Source: Pusillimonas sp044464525
Lineage (GTDB): Bacteria > Pseudomonadota > Gammaproteobacteria > Burkholderiales > Burkholderiaceae_B
DNA: 64,000 bases
Assembly: GCF_044464525.1 (NCBI RefSeq)
Contig: NZ_JBIQLE010000012.1
Coordinates: forward strand, 44,246-108,245
Direction of reading: 5' to 3'
Below the pieces are notes generated by a model, which saw nothing but the letters and a program-made list of their open reading frames with translations, was not told where the DNA came from and ran no database searches. The position numbers were made by a program, and so were the translations under genes. Below, piece by piece: positions 9,231-17,502 of this stretch (the first letter of the stretch is position 1; each line of letters starts with the position of its first letter).

Positions 9231-11503
9231 GCCTTATCCTCCCCTTGAGCGGATAGCGCCGCTCTCATCCGCTCGGGAGTAAACGGCGCTTGCCGCAGCC
9301 GCACACCTGTGGCGTCAAAGATCGCGTTTGCGATCGCGGCCGCCCCGGGAACAGAGGCCGACTCGCCCGCGCCCAATGGCGGGTTGCCATTGTCGGGCAT
9401 CAGTACGACGTCTATATCCGGCACTTCCGGAAACGACAAAATGGGATACGCTCCCCACTCCAGCTCGATCACGCCCCGTTCGTCAAAGGACACTTGCTCC
9501 TTCAAGGTTCGGCTGATTGCTTGAATGACATTCCCGTGAAGCTGGTGCACCACGCCGGCCGGATTGATCATCAGGCCGCAGTCCTGCCCCACGACGGCTT
9601 TCCGGACCCGGATATAGCCGGTGGCCGGGTTGACTTCCACTTCCACGGCCCAGGCGCACCATGATGCTCCCACCCCCGGGAAAGCCCCATGCACATACTG
9701 GTGCTGAGAAAAACCACGGCCGTGCAGCAAGCCATTCTGCACTCCATCCTTGCCCTGATGCGCCGGACGGGGAGCCCACTGCGCGCGCTCTGCCACCGCC
9801 TTGACCAGGGCGATAGGCCGCTCATCCTCCATGAAACGCAGGCGAAACTCCACCGGATCGGCCTTTTCCGCTGCCGCGAGCTCGTCGATGAAGGACTCGT
9901 GCGCAAAGACGTTGGGCAGGGCCGCCACCCCCCGTATCCAGGAAGCCCGCACGATCGGCGCCATGTCCAATGCTTCAATGTCGGTATCCGAGCAGCGGTA
10001 TTGGGGTATCGCCGTACGGTCGCCCATCTCAAACACAGTGGGAGCGTTCGACTGTTTGCCGACCATGAGCAGTGGAAGCGTGGGAGAGCCATTGGACGGA
10101 TAGCGGGTCGTAAACCGATAAGCCAAAGTGTTTTCGCCAGTGATGCCGCCCACAACTTCCATAAGCTGGGCCGTTCCCTTGGGTTCCCAGGCATGTTCTT
10201 CCTCTCGCATCAGTTGCACGCGGACGGGTCGGCCTAGATGATGCGCCAGCAATGCCGCTTCGGCCGCCGCGTCGTCCGCGCAATTGCGTCCATAGCAGCC
10301 CGAGGCCTCCATCCGTACCACCCGTATTTTTTCTTCGGCCAGGTCCAGCAGTTCAGCGATGTCGGAATGAAGATTGTGCGGGTTCTGCGAGCCGCTCCAG
10401 ACGGTGAGCAAACCATCCTTCCAGTCCGCCAGGCCACAGGACGGCCCGATGGAGCCGTGCATCTGATAAGGCCAGACATAGGTGGCGCGCAGGGTGCGCG
10501 ACGCCCCTTCCAGGGCCAAGTCCACGTCGCCTTTCTTCTCGAGCGGGCGCACCTTGTCAGGATTCGCTCTTAGCGCTTCGGCCAAATCGGACAGGTCTTG
10601 CAGCGGAGGCGGGGCAGTCCAGGCAACCTTGAGCGCGCGTGCGGCGTCGATGGCGTCCTCTTCGCGCTCTGCGACCACGGCGAGGAAATCTTTGATCGCG
10701 ACCACGTCCACCAGCGTATCGATGTGCGCCACGGATTCTTTGTCGACGGCCTCCAGGCTGTTGCCGACCATGTCGCCGCCATCCCTGCCCCGGTAAGGAG
10801 GCCGAACGACACGGGCGTGAAGCATGCCCGGCACACGCATGTCGTGCACGTAGATCAGGCCGCCGGTAAGCTTGGCCGGAATGTCCACCCGGGGCACCGG
10901 TTTTCCTACGTAGTCGTAATCTTCCGGGTCTTTCAATGGAACGTCTTCGGACAGTTCCATCGCAAAGGTTTCACCCTTGACCATTTCGCCGTAGGATAAA
11001 CCCTGTGCCGCTCCCGCCGGCGAGACCACACCGTTGCGCACGGTAAGCTGATCAACAGGCACCCCCAGCCTGCGCGAGGCCTGCCCAAGTAGAAATTCCC
11101 TTGCTTGAGCGGCCGCCCGGCGCATGGGCACCGCCGACGACTGCACCGAGGCACTGGCGATGGTGGGCCCCTGGTTAGGCGTGCGATCAGTGTCTCCCAA
11201 CACCATCGAAACACGCTCCATCGGCACATAAAGCTCATCGGCCACAATCTGGCTGAACGCGGTCCGTATGCCCGTGCCCAGGTCGACGTGGCCATTGCAA
11301 GCAACGACATTACCCTCGGCAGTGATTGCGATGAAGGAATCCACCTTATCCTTGGAAACCAGTTGCGACCCGGCATCCATCGCCGGGCCGGCCGCCCGCG
11401 CGCGCCGTACAACCAAAGGCATTGAAAATGAAATCAGCAGACAACCCGAGCCCTTGAGAAAGGCTCGGCGGGAAACTGAAGCGGGCTGCATGGCGACCGT
11501 CAT
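9227..11503 (-). CDS. molybdopterin-binding hydroxylase large subunit (IorB/xanthine dehydrogenase family)
   Basis: A 758-residue catalytic subunit of the isoquinoline 1-oxidoreductase / aldehyde-oxidase branch of xanthine dehydrogenases. It starts with a twin-arginine signal (SRRAFLKG at 11-18 followed by a hydrophobic run), so the folded molybdenum enzyme is predicted to be exported to the periplasm. Typical segments include GHVDLGTGIRTAFSQIVADEL early, the repeated cofactor-loop regions in the middle, and near the C-terminus PPLGAGESASVPGAAAIANAI, which carries the conserved glutamate expected to act as base. It pairs with the small 2Fe-2S subunit six bases upstream and the cytochrome downstream. 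Such enzymes hydroxylate N-heterocycles or oxidise aldehydes with water as oxygen donor; the substrate here is unknown. Confidence 0.93.
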   Translation of the reverse strand: MTVAMQPASVSRRAFLKGSGCLLISFSMPLVVRRARAAGPAMDAGSQLVSKDKVDSFIAITAEGNVVACNGHVDLGTGIRTAFSQIVADELYVPMERVSMVLGDTDRTPNQGPTIASASVQSSAVPMRRAAAQAREFLLGQASRRLGVPVDQLTVRNGVVSPAGAAQGLSYGEMVKGETFAMELSEDVPLKDPEDYDYVGKPVPRVDIPAKLTGGLIYVHDMRVPGMLHARVVRPPYRGRDGGDMVGNSLEAVDKESVAHIDTLVDVVAIKDFLAVVAEREEDAIDAARALKVAWTAPPPLQDLSDLAEALRANPDKVRPLEKKGDVDLALEGASRTLRATYVWPYQMHGSIGPSCGLADWKDGLLTVWSGSQNPHNLHSDIAELLDLAEEKIRVVRMEASGCYGRNCADDAAAEAALLAHHLGRPVRVQLMREEEHAWEPKGTAQLMEVVGGITGENTLAYRFTTRYPSNGSPTLPLLMVGKQSNAPTVFEMGDRTAIPQYRCSDTDIEALDMAPIVRASWIRGVAALPNVFAHESFIDELAAAEKADPVEFRLRFMEDERPIALVKAVAERAQWAPRPAHQGKDGVQNGLLHGRGFSQHQYVHGAFPGVGASWCAWAVEVEVNPATGYIRVRKAVVGQDCGLMINPAGVVHQLHGNVIQAISRTLKEQVSFDERGVIELEWGAYPILSFPEVPDIDVVLMPDNGNPPLGAGESASVPGAAAIANAIFDATGVRLRQAPFTPERMRAALSAQGEDKA

Positions 11504-11509
11504 AAGCGT

Positions 11510-12025
11510 CTATTGTCCCGTTGCGTTTTCGGTGGATGATTGCCCGCTAGCAACCCGCTGGCGGCTTTGCGCGGCCTGGCGAACCGCCGCCAGGATTTCC
11601 ACGTGGGTGCCGCAGCGGCACAAGTTGAATTCCAGCTCGCGCCTGATCTCGGCCTCGCTTGGCGAAGGGTTGCGATCCAGCAACGCCCTTGCGGCAATCA
11701 CCATTCCACTGATGCAGTAGCCGCACTGGGCGGCCTGGTGATCGATAAAGGACTGCTGGATCGGATCAGGCTCGTCGAAGCTTCCCAGCCCTTCAAGGGT
11801 CGTTATCTTGCGCCCCTGCATCCCGGCAACCGGTATAAGACAGGAGCGCGCGGCCACGCCATCGACAAGCACCGCGCATGCCCCGCACTCGCCCAGGCCG
11901 CAACCGTATTTAGGACTGTTCAATTCAAGGTCGTTCCGCAGGATGTAAAGCAGCGGGGCGTCGGGCCTGACTTCAAGCTCACGGTCGGTTCCATTTACAT
12001 TCAGGGTCAATCGTTCTTTGGCCAT
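11510..12025 (-). CDS. 2Fe-2S subunit of molybdenum hydroxylase (IorA type)
   Basis: A 171-residue small subunit with two [2Fe-2S] clusters. The plant-type cluster uses C42, C47, C50 and C62; the second, xanthine-oxidase-type cluster uses C101, C104, C136 and C138 (CGYC ... CRC). It shuttles electrons from the molybdenum site of the adjoining large subunit to the cytochrome. The start MAKERLTLNVNG was chosen by family length; the open frame extends upstream another 59 codons without similarity, and no strong ribosome site is visible, so the start is less certain. Having no signal of its own, it is presumably co-exported with the Tat-bearing large subunit. Confidence 0.92.
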   Translation of the reverse strand: MAKERLTLNVNGTDRELEVRPDAPLLYILRNDLELNSPKYGCGLGECGACAVLVDGVAARSCLIPVAGMQGRKITTLEGLGSFDEPDPIQQSFIDHQAAQCGYCISGMVIAARALLDRNPSPSEAEIRRELEFNLCRCGTHVEILAAVRQAAQSRQRVASGQSSTENATGQ

Positions 12026-12239
12026 AAGATAAGTGCGGGTAGATTCAGACTCGAAGTGCGGGACGGCCGGTGTCGGCGGATCGGACGCCTCGCGCTGCGT
12101 GCGCGTAGGCCTCGGCGGCAAAGGCGATGCAGAAACTACAAGCAATAGCCAATGTTCGCTTGTCCACGAGCTCGCTTCCTTTATCGACGCCCGGGGAGCC
12201 AACAGGGCTCGGCTCGGGCTCGACGAACGAAAGCAAGTA

Positions 12240-13127
12240 CTATTCCCGCGCGGAGATATCGCTGTCTGGCTTCAGTTCTTGCCTCAGTCTGCGAGCCATG
12301 CCCAAGAAATCGTTGCTTTCCCGATCTCGGGGTCGCGGCAAACCCATCACCATATCGCTACGGATCCTGCCCGGCCGAGCGGACATGGTGATGACACGGT
12401 CGGCCAGATAAACCGCCTCGGAGATATCGTGGGTGACAAAAACAATGGTTTTGCCCTTGAGCCGCCAAATACGCAGCAACTCATCCTGCAGCGTTTCCCG
12501 AGTTTGGGCATCGACCGCGCTAAAGGGTTCGTCCATCAAGAGAACCTCCGGGTCGTTCGCCAACGCACGCGCCAATGAAACACGTTGCTGCATCCCTCCC
12601 GACAACTGTCCGGGATACGACTCTTCAAAACCGGTAAGGCCGACCAAATCGATCAACTCGGCCGCAATGCGGTTTTGCTCTGCACGATCGACATGGCACG
12701 CCTCGAGCCCGAACGTAATATTCTTGAAGACGGAACGCCAAGGAAACAAGGCATAGTCCTGAAACATCATGCCTCGTTCACAACTAGGCCCCGCAACCTC
12801 CCGGTTCGATACAAAAATGCCGCCGGAAGTCGGCTGATCCAGGCCCGCGATCATTCGAAGCAGCGTACTTTTCCCGCAACCGCTCGGCCCCAGCAATACG
12901 ATGAACTCACCAGCCTTGATTTGCAGAGAGACGGGGGTAAGCGCCACCACTTCCTGACCCAATTTTTTTGTCTTGGCCCATACTTTTCCTACGGACTCGA
13001 CTCTAATGATAGTGTCGCTATTCGTATGAGTGCCGCCGGCTTGCGGCGCAACGGGGGAAATCATCCGGTCCGCGCCGCAGGCGCTTGTCGCATCGGATGA
13101 CCACGCTTCCTTTTTGAGCGGCTTCAT
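12240..13127 (-). CDS. ABC transporter ATP-binding protein (SsuB/TauB type)
   Basis: A 295-residue ATPase of the nitrate/sulfonate/taurine importer class. The Walker A loop GPSGCGKST is at 80-88, the signature LSGGMQQRVSLARAL near 185, and Walker B VLLMDEPFSAVDAQT follows. About 38 extra residues precede the usual start of the domain. Start 13127 has the strong site GGAGGAAG five bases upstream and overlaps the preceding permease by four bases. With two permeases and the binding protein encoded upstream, it completes an importer whose substrate is presumably what the downstream hydroxylase uses. About 210 non-coding bases separate it from the 2Fe-2S gene. Confidence 0.93.
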   Translation of the reverse strand: MKPLKKEAWSSDATSACGADRMISPVAPQAGGTHTNSDTIIRVESVGKVWAKTKKLGQEVVALTPVSLQIKAGEFIVLLGPSGCGKSTLLRMIAGLDQPTSGGIFVSNREVAGPSCERGMMFQDYALFPWRSVFKNITFGLEACHVDRAEQNRIAAELIDLVGLTGFEESYPGQLSGGMQQRVSLARALANDPEVLLMDEPFSAVDAQTRETLQDELLRIWRLKGKTIVFVTHDISEAVYLADRVITMSARPGRIRSDMVMGLPRPRDRESNDFLGMARRLRQELKPDSDISARE

Positions 13128-13924
13128 TTTCTTCCTCCCCAGCGTTCAAGCCCTAGAAATATGCAATTGCATGCATACCCGATCAAACCGATAATCAACA
13201 TCCCCGCCATCACCACCGGGGTATTGAGCGTTTCGCGGGCATCGATAATAAGACCACCTAGTCCATCTGAAGCGGCAACCATTTCAGCCGCGATCAGCGC
13301 AATCCAAGCGGCGCCGAATCCCATGCGCAGGCCTACAAGCATATCGCTGGCGGCAGCCGGCAACACCACGCGGCTGATCACAAATGACCTGGATGCGCCC
13401 AAGGTACGAGCGGCCTCCATCAGCCTCAGCGGAACGCCGGTCACTCCTCCGACTGTGCTTAACAGTACGGGAAAAAAACTTGCGTAGGCCAGAACCAGTA
13501 TTTTCCCAAAATCGCCAATGCCAAACGCCAGAAGGGCAAATGGAATCATTGCGTATGGAGGAATTGCCCTAAAAAGCTCGATTGCCGGCTCAAGAGCCTC
13601 TTCGACGCGCTTGGCCAATCCAATAACAATGCCGGCGACCAAGCCGCAAGCCGCACCGAGCCCGAAACCCGCCAACACCCGCGTGAAACTCGCCCAAACC
13701 TCGGCTTGCAATCTACCTTCTCCGGCAAGAGAATACAGGGCCTCGCTGACCCTGATGGGGCTTGGCATGAAGACCTTGCTGTCCACGATCAAAGAGGCCA
13801 AGGCCCAAAGAATCACAAGAGCAATGAACCCGACCAGATACATGCCCCATCCCAAGGAGCTGCTTGCGGACACCTCGAACTGACTGCTGTCAGTGGCGAT
13901 GGATTCTTTCATGGCACCGCTCAC
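13124..13924 (-). CDS. ABC transporter permease (SsuC/TauC type)
   Basis: A 266-residue inner-membrane permease with about six helices and the BPD_transp_1 EAA loop (MEAARTLGASRSFVISRVVLPAA), the contact point for the ATPase. The frame opens with a GTG at 13924 that overlaps the stop of the next permease gene; an ATG four codons later (13912) is an equally plausible start. It forms a heterodimer with the permease encoded at 13921-14685, which is unusual for SsuC-type importers where a single permease homodimer is common. Confidence 0.9.
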   Translation of the reverse strand: MSGAMKESIATDSSQFEVSASSSLGWGMYLVGFIALVILWALASLIVDSKVFMPSPIRVSEALYSLAGEGRLQAEVWASFTRVLAGFGLGAACGLVAGIVIGLAKRVEEALEPAIELFRAIPPYAMIPFALLAFGIGDFGKILVLAYASFFPVLLSTVGGVTGVPLRLMEAARTLGASRSFVISRVVLPAAASDMLVGLRMGFGAAWIALIAAEMVAASDGLGGLIIDARETLNTPVVMAGMLIIGLIGYACNCIFLGLERWGGRK

Positions 13925-14685
13925 TTTTCAGGGGAACCAATAGAGGAGCGATATCGCAGCAGGCGATTCTCCCAAAGCACCAACAAACGATTTACGCTGT
14001 ATCCGATCAATGCCAGCAGAATCATCCCGATGACAACGGGTTCGGGCTGCAGCACAACGCGCGCGCGCTCCATCATGAAGCCGATCCCCGATTCCGCCGC
14101 GATCATTTCTGCCAATAGAACGCCACCGATGGACACGGCCAGCCCTAAACGAGCCCCCACCAGAATCTGCGGCAACGCACCGAAAAGCACGACTTTCCGA
14201 AGAATGAAGAATCGAGACGCGCCCAAGGTCTTCGCGGCTTCGATCCAACGACGGTTGACGTTGGCGACGCCCGAGATCGTGGCGAGCAGTATGAAAAAGA
14301 ATGCGATCAACCAGATAATGAAAAGCTTGCTTCCTTCTTCGATGCCGAACCACAGAACACTCAACGGTATCCAAGCTATGGGGGAAATCGGACGCAGCAC
14401 TTCGATCAATGGCTGGAACAGCCTGAACAATGGCTTGGATAGGCCTAGAAGCAGCCCCAAAGGTATTCCGGTAAGCAGGGCAAGGATGAACCCTTGCACG
14501 GCGCGTCTCAAGCTGGCCGCTATATGAGCGGAAAGATCGCCCGACATGGCCAGGACCTTGGCTTCAGCCCAAACCGCCTCGGGCCGCGGCAAGACATGAT
14601 GAGCACCGTGCACGAAAGTCGTTATGCCCCACCATAGGGCGAACAGCGCTGCGACGGTGATACAAAACCAGGTCGTTCGTTTCAT
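13921..14685 (-). CDS. ABC transporter permease (SsuC/TauC type), second subunit
   Basis: A 254-residue permease with the same topology as its neighbour and an EAA loop reading IEAAKTLGASRFFILRKVVLFGA. The ATG at 14685 is preferred: GAGG lies six bases upstream and MKRTTWFCITVAALF begins directly with the first helix. The open frame reaches 14817, which would overlap the BKACE gene, but lacks support. Two different SsuC-like permeases side by side suggest a heterodimeric channel. Confidence 0.9.
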   Translation of the reverse strand: MKRTTWFCITVAALFALWWGITTFVHGAHHVLPRPEAVWAEAKVLAMSGDLSAHIAASLRRAVQGFILALLTGIPLGLLLGLSKPLFRLFQPLIEVLRPISPIAWIPLSVLWFGIEEGSKLFIIWLIAFFFILLATISGVANVNRRWIEAAKTLGASRFFILRKVVLFGALPQILVGARLGLAVSIGGVLLAEMIAAESGIGFMMERARVVLQPEPVVIGMILLALIGYSVNRLLVLWENRLLRYRSSIGSPEK

Positions 14686-14813
14686 AACCATCCTCATCAA
14701 CAATGCCTCGCCATGCATTTCTGTTGAATACCGTTCCAAATGGCTTCGCACGGCCACCGTTGGGGGGCAAGCACCCAACGCAGAACGGATGCCTGCCCCC
14801 CGATCGGTAATGC

Positions 14814-15806
14814 TCAATGTGAATTCAAGGACAATGCTCGATCGTGTTTTTGCGCCGGCTCATGGTGATCAAAGCCCAGAATTGTTTTGATCTGCCTTGG
14901 CGAGGCCACATCGCGGCCAAGCTCGGTGGCTATTGCAACAACCTTGCGGATCACATCCGAATTAGTCGTGATGATTTCATCTTTATGTGGATACGTCCAC
15001 AGACAATCCTCCTGGCCGATGCCGACCATGTCCACTCCCATCGCGATTGCCGTCGTGGTTATGGGCAGCCAATTCCTTCCGCCGGCTCGCAAGCCGATGA
15101 TGGCATCGGGTATTGCCGCGCGCAAAGCGCCGATACTCGTAATGAGTTGCAGATGAGACCACGGATCCTGGCCGATGTAGCTGGCATGGTGCTTGCCCAT
15201 ATGCAGGCAACACATAAAGGGCGCCCACTTGGCATAGCCTTTTTCGATGATCTCCCGGGCCAGCCACTCTATGCCGTGTGTATCGTAAATCTGGAAGATC
15301 GGTTTTATGCCCCTTTCCTCCAAATATGGCACGCCTTCCTTCACAGCCTGCTCGTCGCCAAAAAGCGTCTGGTCGCGAGCGCCAGGGTTGCCCGTAATAA
15401 GCACGACACTGCCCATGCAGTATTTGTTTCCATTGCCCAAGTGCAATATTTCCTCGGTGTGATCGACATACGTAATGGGCTCCATGGGTTTTCCCACCCA
15501 AGTATGGTTCCAGGTGAATACCTCACCGCATGCGTCAAAGACTGGGTCTATAACCTCCTTCAGCTTGAGCGGGTCCATTAGCAATGCACCATCGGCCGGG
15601 TCGCGCGGATGCACGTGTATGGCTCCGGCACCAGCACGCACCGAATCTATGATTTCTTGAGAGATCAACCGTGGATCAAGCGGAATGTGAGGATTCACCT
15701 TGGGCGGCAGCCACCCCGGAAATGCGCTCTCGATGATCAAGGGCTTTGCCATGGTTGGAATTTGAGGCTCTTCTTCAATCGGGAACTTCGGACTTTCAGC
15801 ACGCAT
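14814..15806 (-). CDS. BKACE-type beta-keto acid cleavage enzyme (DUF849)
   Basis: A 330-residue zinc enzyme of the family that condenses a beta-keto acid with acetyl-CoA, giving acetoacetate and a new CoA ester; the founding member is 3-keto-5-aminohexanoate cleavage enzyme. The metal site motif HVHPRDP (H64, H66) is intact, and the TIM-barrel pattern follows, ending with GQEDCLWTYPHKDEIITTNSDV near the C-terminus. Start 15806 has AAAGGAG six bases upstream. It sits between the binding protein and the permeases of an importer, so it probably acts late in degradation of the imported compound. The substrate class of BKACE members is set by a few pocket residues and cannot be read by eye. Confidence 0.9.
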   Translation of the reverse strand: MRAESPKFPIEEEPQIPTMAKPLIIESAFPGWLPPKVNPHIPLDPRLISQEIIDSVRAGAGAIHVHPRDPADGALLMDPLKLKEVIDPVFDACGEVFTWNHTWVGKPMEPITYVDHTEEILHLGNGNKYCMGSVVLITGNPGARDQTLFGDEQAVKEGVPYLEERGIKPIFQIYDTHGIEWLAREIIEKGYAKWAPFMCCLHMGKHHASYIGQDPWSHLQLITSIGALRAAIPDAIIGLRAGGRNWLPITTTAIAMGVDMVGIGQEDCLWTYPHKDEIITTNSDVIRKVVAIATELGRDVASPRQIKTILGFDHHEPAQKHDRALSLNSH

Positions 15807-15899
15807 TACCATCTCCTTTAGTGGGAAATATGTCGAACTTGGTTGAAGAGAAAACACGACATCTCATTCGAGGGGCCGTACTTTCCGAAAGCGTTGAAG

Positions 15900-16889
15900 C
15901 TACAAAAACTCGGGATGAAGGTAACTATCAAGAAACGCGTCTGGATCAGCGATCTCGGTCAAACCCGCTTTGTTCGAAAACTCAAGAAACTTGATCCACT
16001 GGTCTTTGTTTGGCTGAACGTCTTCAAAATAAACAAGGCCGTGTTCCAAGGCGTAAGTGAAGCTTTTTTCGTCCACCACCGTTGGAAAGACGGCGGCGAA
16101 TACCTTCGCAGCTTCTTTCGGATTGCTTCTTACAAAACGCGAAGCCTCCTGAAACTCAGCCAGCACGGCCCTGAGAGCATCTGGATGTTGGCGGGCAAAT
16201 TCGCCCCGAACCCCAATTTGCCCGATGATCATCGTATTTTCTTTCTGCTGCAGCTTGTCAGAGAGCCGGTACAAGAGCTTGCCCTCGCCTTGCGACAGCA
16301 GCATCGAGATAAACGGTTCCGTGCCCGAAAATCCGTCTACCGCCTCCCGTTGAAGCAAAAGAGGCATCTCCGGAAAACGGGCTCGGACAAGCCGTACCTC
16401 CGACGACGCGACACCTCCCTCTTCCAACGCGGCCTCAATCAATGCTTGTTGCAAAGAACCTCGACCCGGATACGCCAATGTCTTTCCTGCCAGATCGGCA
16501 ACGCTGTCTATGCCCGAATCCTTTCCAACCACAATTCCTGAGACATCCCCTATCGAGTCGGCGACACCCCATATATCCAGCCCCTGAGCATGAGCGAGTA
16601 TCAATGGCAGGGCCGCCGCGTTCGTTATATCGATCGAGCCTGCGACCATTGCCTCGATGGCTGCCCCGGCATGGGTTGTATCTACCCACCTGATCTCATA
16701 GACATCACCGTATTTTTGCTCTAGCGTCTGATTCGCTCTGAGGATGGCTTCCGGCAGGATGTTGGGTTGAATTCCGATGCGGATGGTCAGCTTTTCCTGG
16801 GCGTGCGCGGACTGAAACGAGCCCAAAGCGGTAAGCAATAGAAACGCTGCCATAATTGCAGCCAGAGAACTGAACGCCTTGTGATGCAT
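15900..16889 (-). CDS. ABC substrate-binding protein (NMT1/SsuA/TauA type)
   Basis: A 329-residue periplasmic binding protein. A classical signal peptide of 30 residues ends SAHA before QEKLTIRIG. The mature protein has the NMT1/SsuA pattern: GSIDITNAAALPLILAHAQG near 100 and GKTLAYPGRGSLQQALIEAAL near 150. These proteins bind sulfonates, nitrate, pyrimidines or aromatic acids. AGGAGG lies five bases before the ATG. It is the first gene of the operon and its promoter is shared with the divergent MarR gene. Confidence 0.92.
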   Translation of the reverse strand: MHHKAFSSLAAIMAAFLLLTALGSFQSAHAQEKLTIRIGIQPNILPEAILRANQTLEQKYGDVYEIRWVDTTHAGAAIEAMVAGSIDITNAAALPLILAHAQGLDIWGVADSIGDVSGIVVGKDSGIDSVADLAGKTLAYPGRGSLQQALIEAALEEGGVASSEVRLVRARFPEMPLLLQREAVDGFSGTEPFISMLLSQGEGKLLYRLSDKLQQKENTMIIGQIGVRGEFARQHPDALRAVLAEFQEASRFVRSNPKEAAKVFAAVFPTVVDEKSFTYALEHGLVYFEDVQPNKDQWIKFLEFSNKAGLTEIADPDAFLDSYLHPEFL

Positions 16890-16932
16890 GCCATCCTCCT
16901 AACAGTGATTAGGTCTATCGATATAGATTTGT

Positions 16933-16978
16933 TTGACACTTTCATTTGTAAGTTTATACTTTGTTTTGAAAGTGTCAA
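16933..16978. promoter_or_regulatory. divergent promoters sharing a perfect 12-bp inverted repeat (MarR operator)
   Basis: TTGACACTTTCA (16933-16944) and its exact complement TGAAAGTGTCAA (16967-16978) flank a 22-base spacer. Each arm begins with TTGACA, a consensus -35 box: the left arm serves the plus strand (with TATACT at 16955-16960, 16 bases away) toward the MarR gene, and the right arm serves the minus strand (with TAAACT 16 bases away) toward the ABC/hydroxylase operon. A repressor bound to either arm would block RNA polymerase in both directions. The MarR protein encoded at 17013 is the obvious candidate ligand. Confidence 0.75.
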
Positions 16979-17012
16979 CAGTACTGATTCAGTATTTACC
17001 CGGAGTATTCAT

Positions 17013-17483
17013 GTGACTACCAATAAGGCATCCGTAGAACAGCAAACGTCCGATTTACTTCTCGACCAGTTCATTCCATTCCAGCTAGTCTTGTTGTCCG
17101 GCTACTTTGGAGACGAACTGCTCAAGATTTATTCGGCTTTCGACCTGACGCTCGCCGAATGGCGCGTCGTTGCCTGCGTCGCATCGGGCAAATGCGACAC
17201 GGCCATCGAGATTGCAAACTCATGCCGGCTGGATGAGGTAGCAATCCATCGCGCGGTAACCGAGCTGGTCAGGCGAGGCTTCTTGCGGCGGGCGGTGGAC
17301 GAGCGGGATCGCCGGCGCAAACCCCTGCGGCTGACTGATAAAGGATTAAACACGCACAGCAAGATAGTGCCCAAGATACTGGCTTTCGAAGCGTCAGTTT
17401 TGGAAAAACTGAATGCGGACGAACGGGCCATGTTGCGAAATGCATTGAACACTCTATGTGAGCGGCTGGAGCTTGCTCGATGA
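17013..17483 (+). CDS. MarR-family transcriptional regulator
   Basis: A 156-residue winged-helix regulator. The central region (EWRVVACVASGKCDTAIEIANSC ... AVTELVRRGFLRR, wing with DRRRKPLRLTDKG) is the MarR DNA-binding core. A GTG start at 17013 is chosen because CGGAG lies seven bases upstream; the frame extends 44 codons upstream through the promoter region, which cannot be coding if the promoter at 16933-16960 is real. It probably represses the divergent catabolic operon and itself, released by the substrate or an intermediate. Confidence 0.88.
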   Translation: MTTNKASVEQQTSDLLLDQFIPFQLVLLSGYFGDELLKIYSAFDLTLAEWRVVACVASGKCDTAIEIANSCRLDEVAIHRAVTELVRRGFLRRAVDERDRRRKPLRLTDKGLNTHSKIVPKILAFEASVLEKLNADERAMLRNALNTLCERLELAR

Positions 17484-17502
17484 CTGCCGGCATAAGAACG
17501 AC

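Noticed and set aside
8214..9248. 344-codon plus-strand frame opposite the cytochrome c gene
   Set aside because: Arginine-rich nonsense translation; the opposing frame has three haem motifs and is coupled to its upstream gene.
14844..15581. 245-codon frame antisense to the BKACE gene
   Set aside because: No start signal and no similarity; BKACE metal motif and length are correct on the minus strand.
16881..17012. 44-codon N-terminal extension of the MarR gene
   Set aside because: The segment contains the divergent promoter and inverted repeat, and the GTG at 17013 has the ribosome site.
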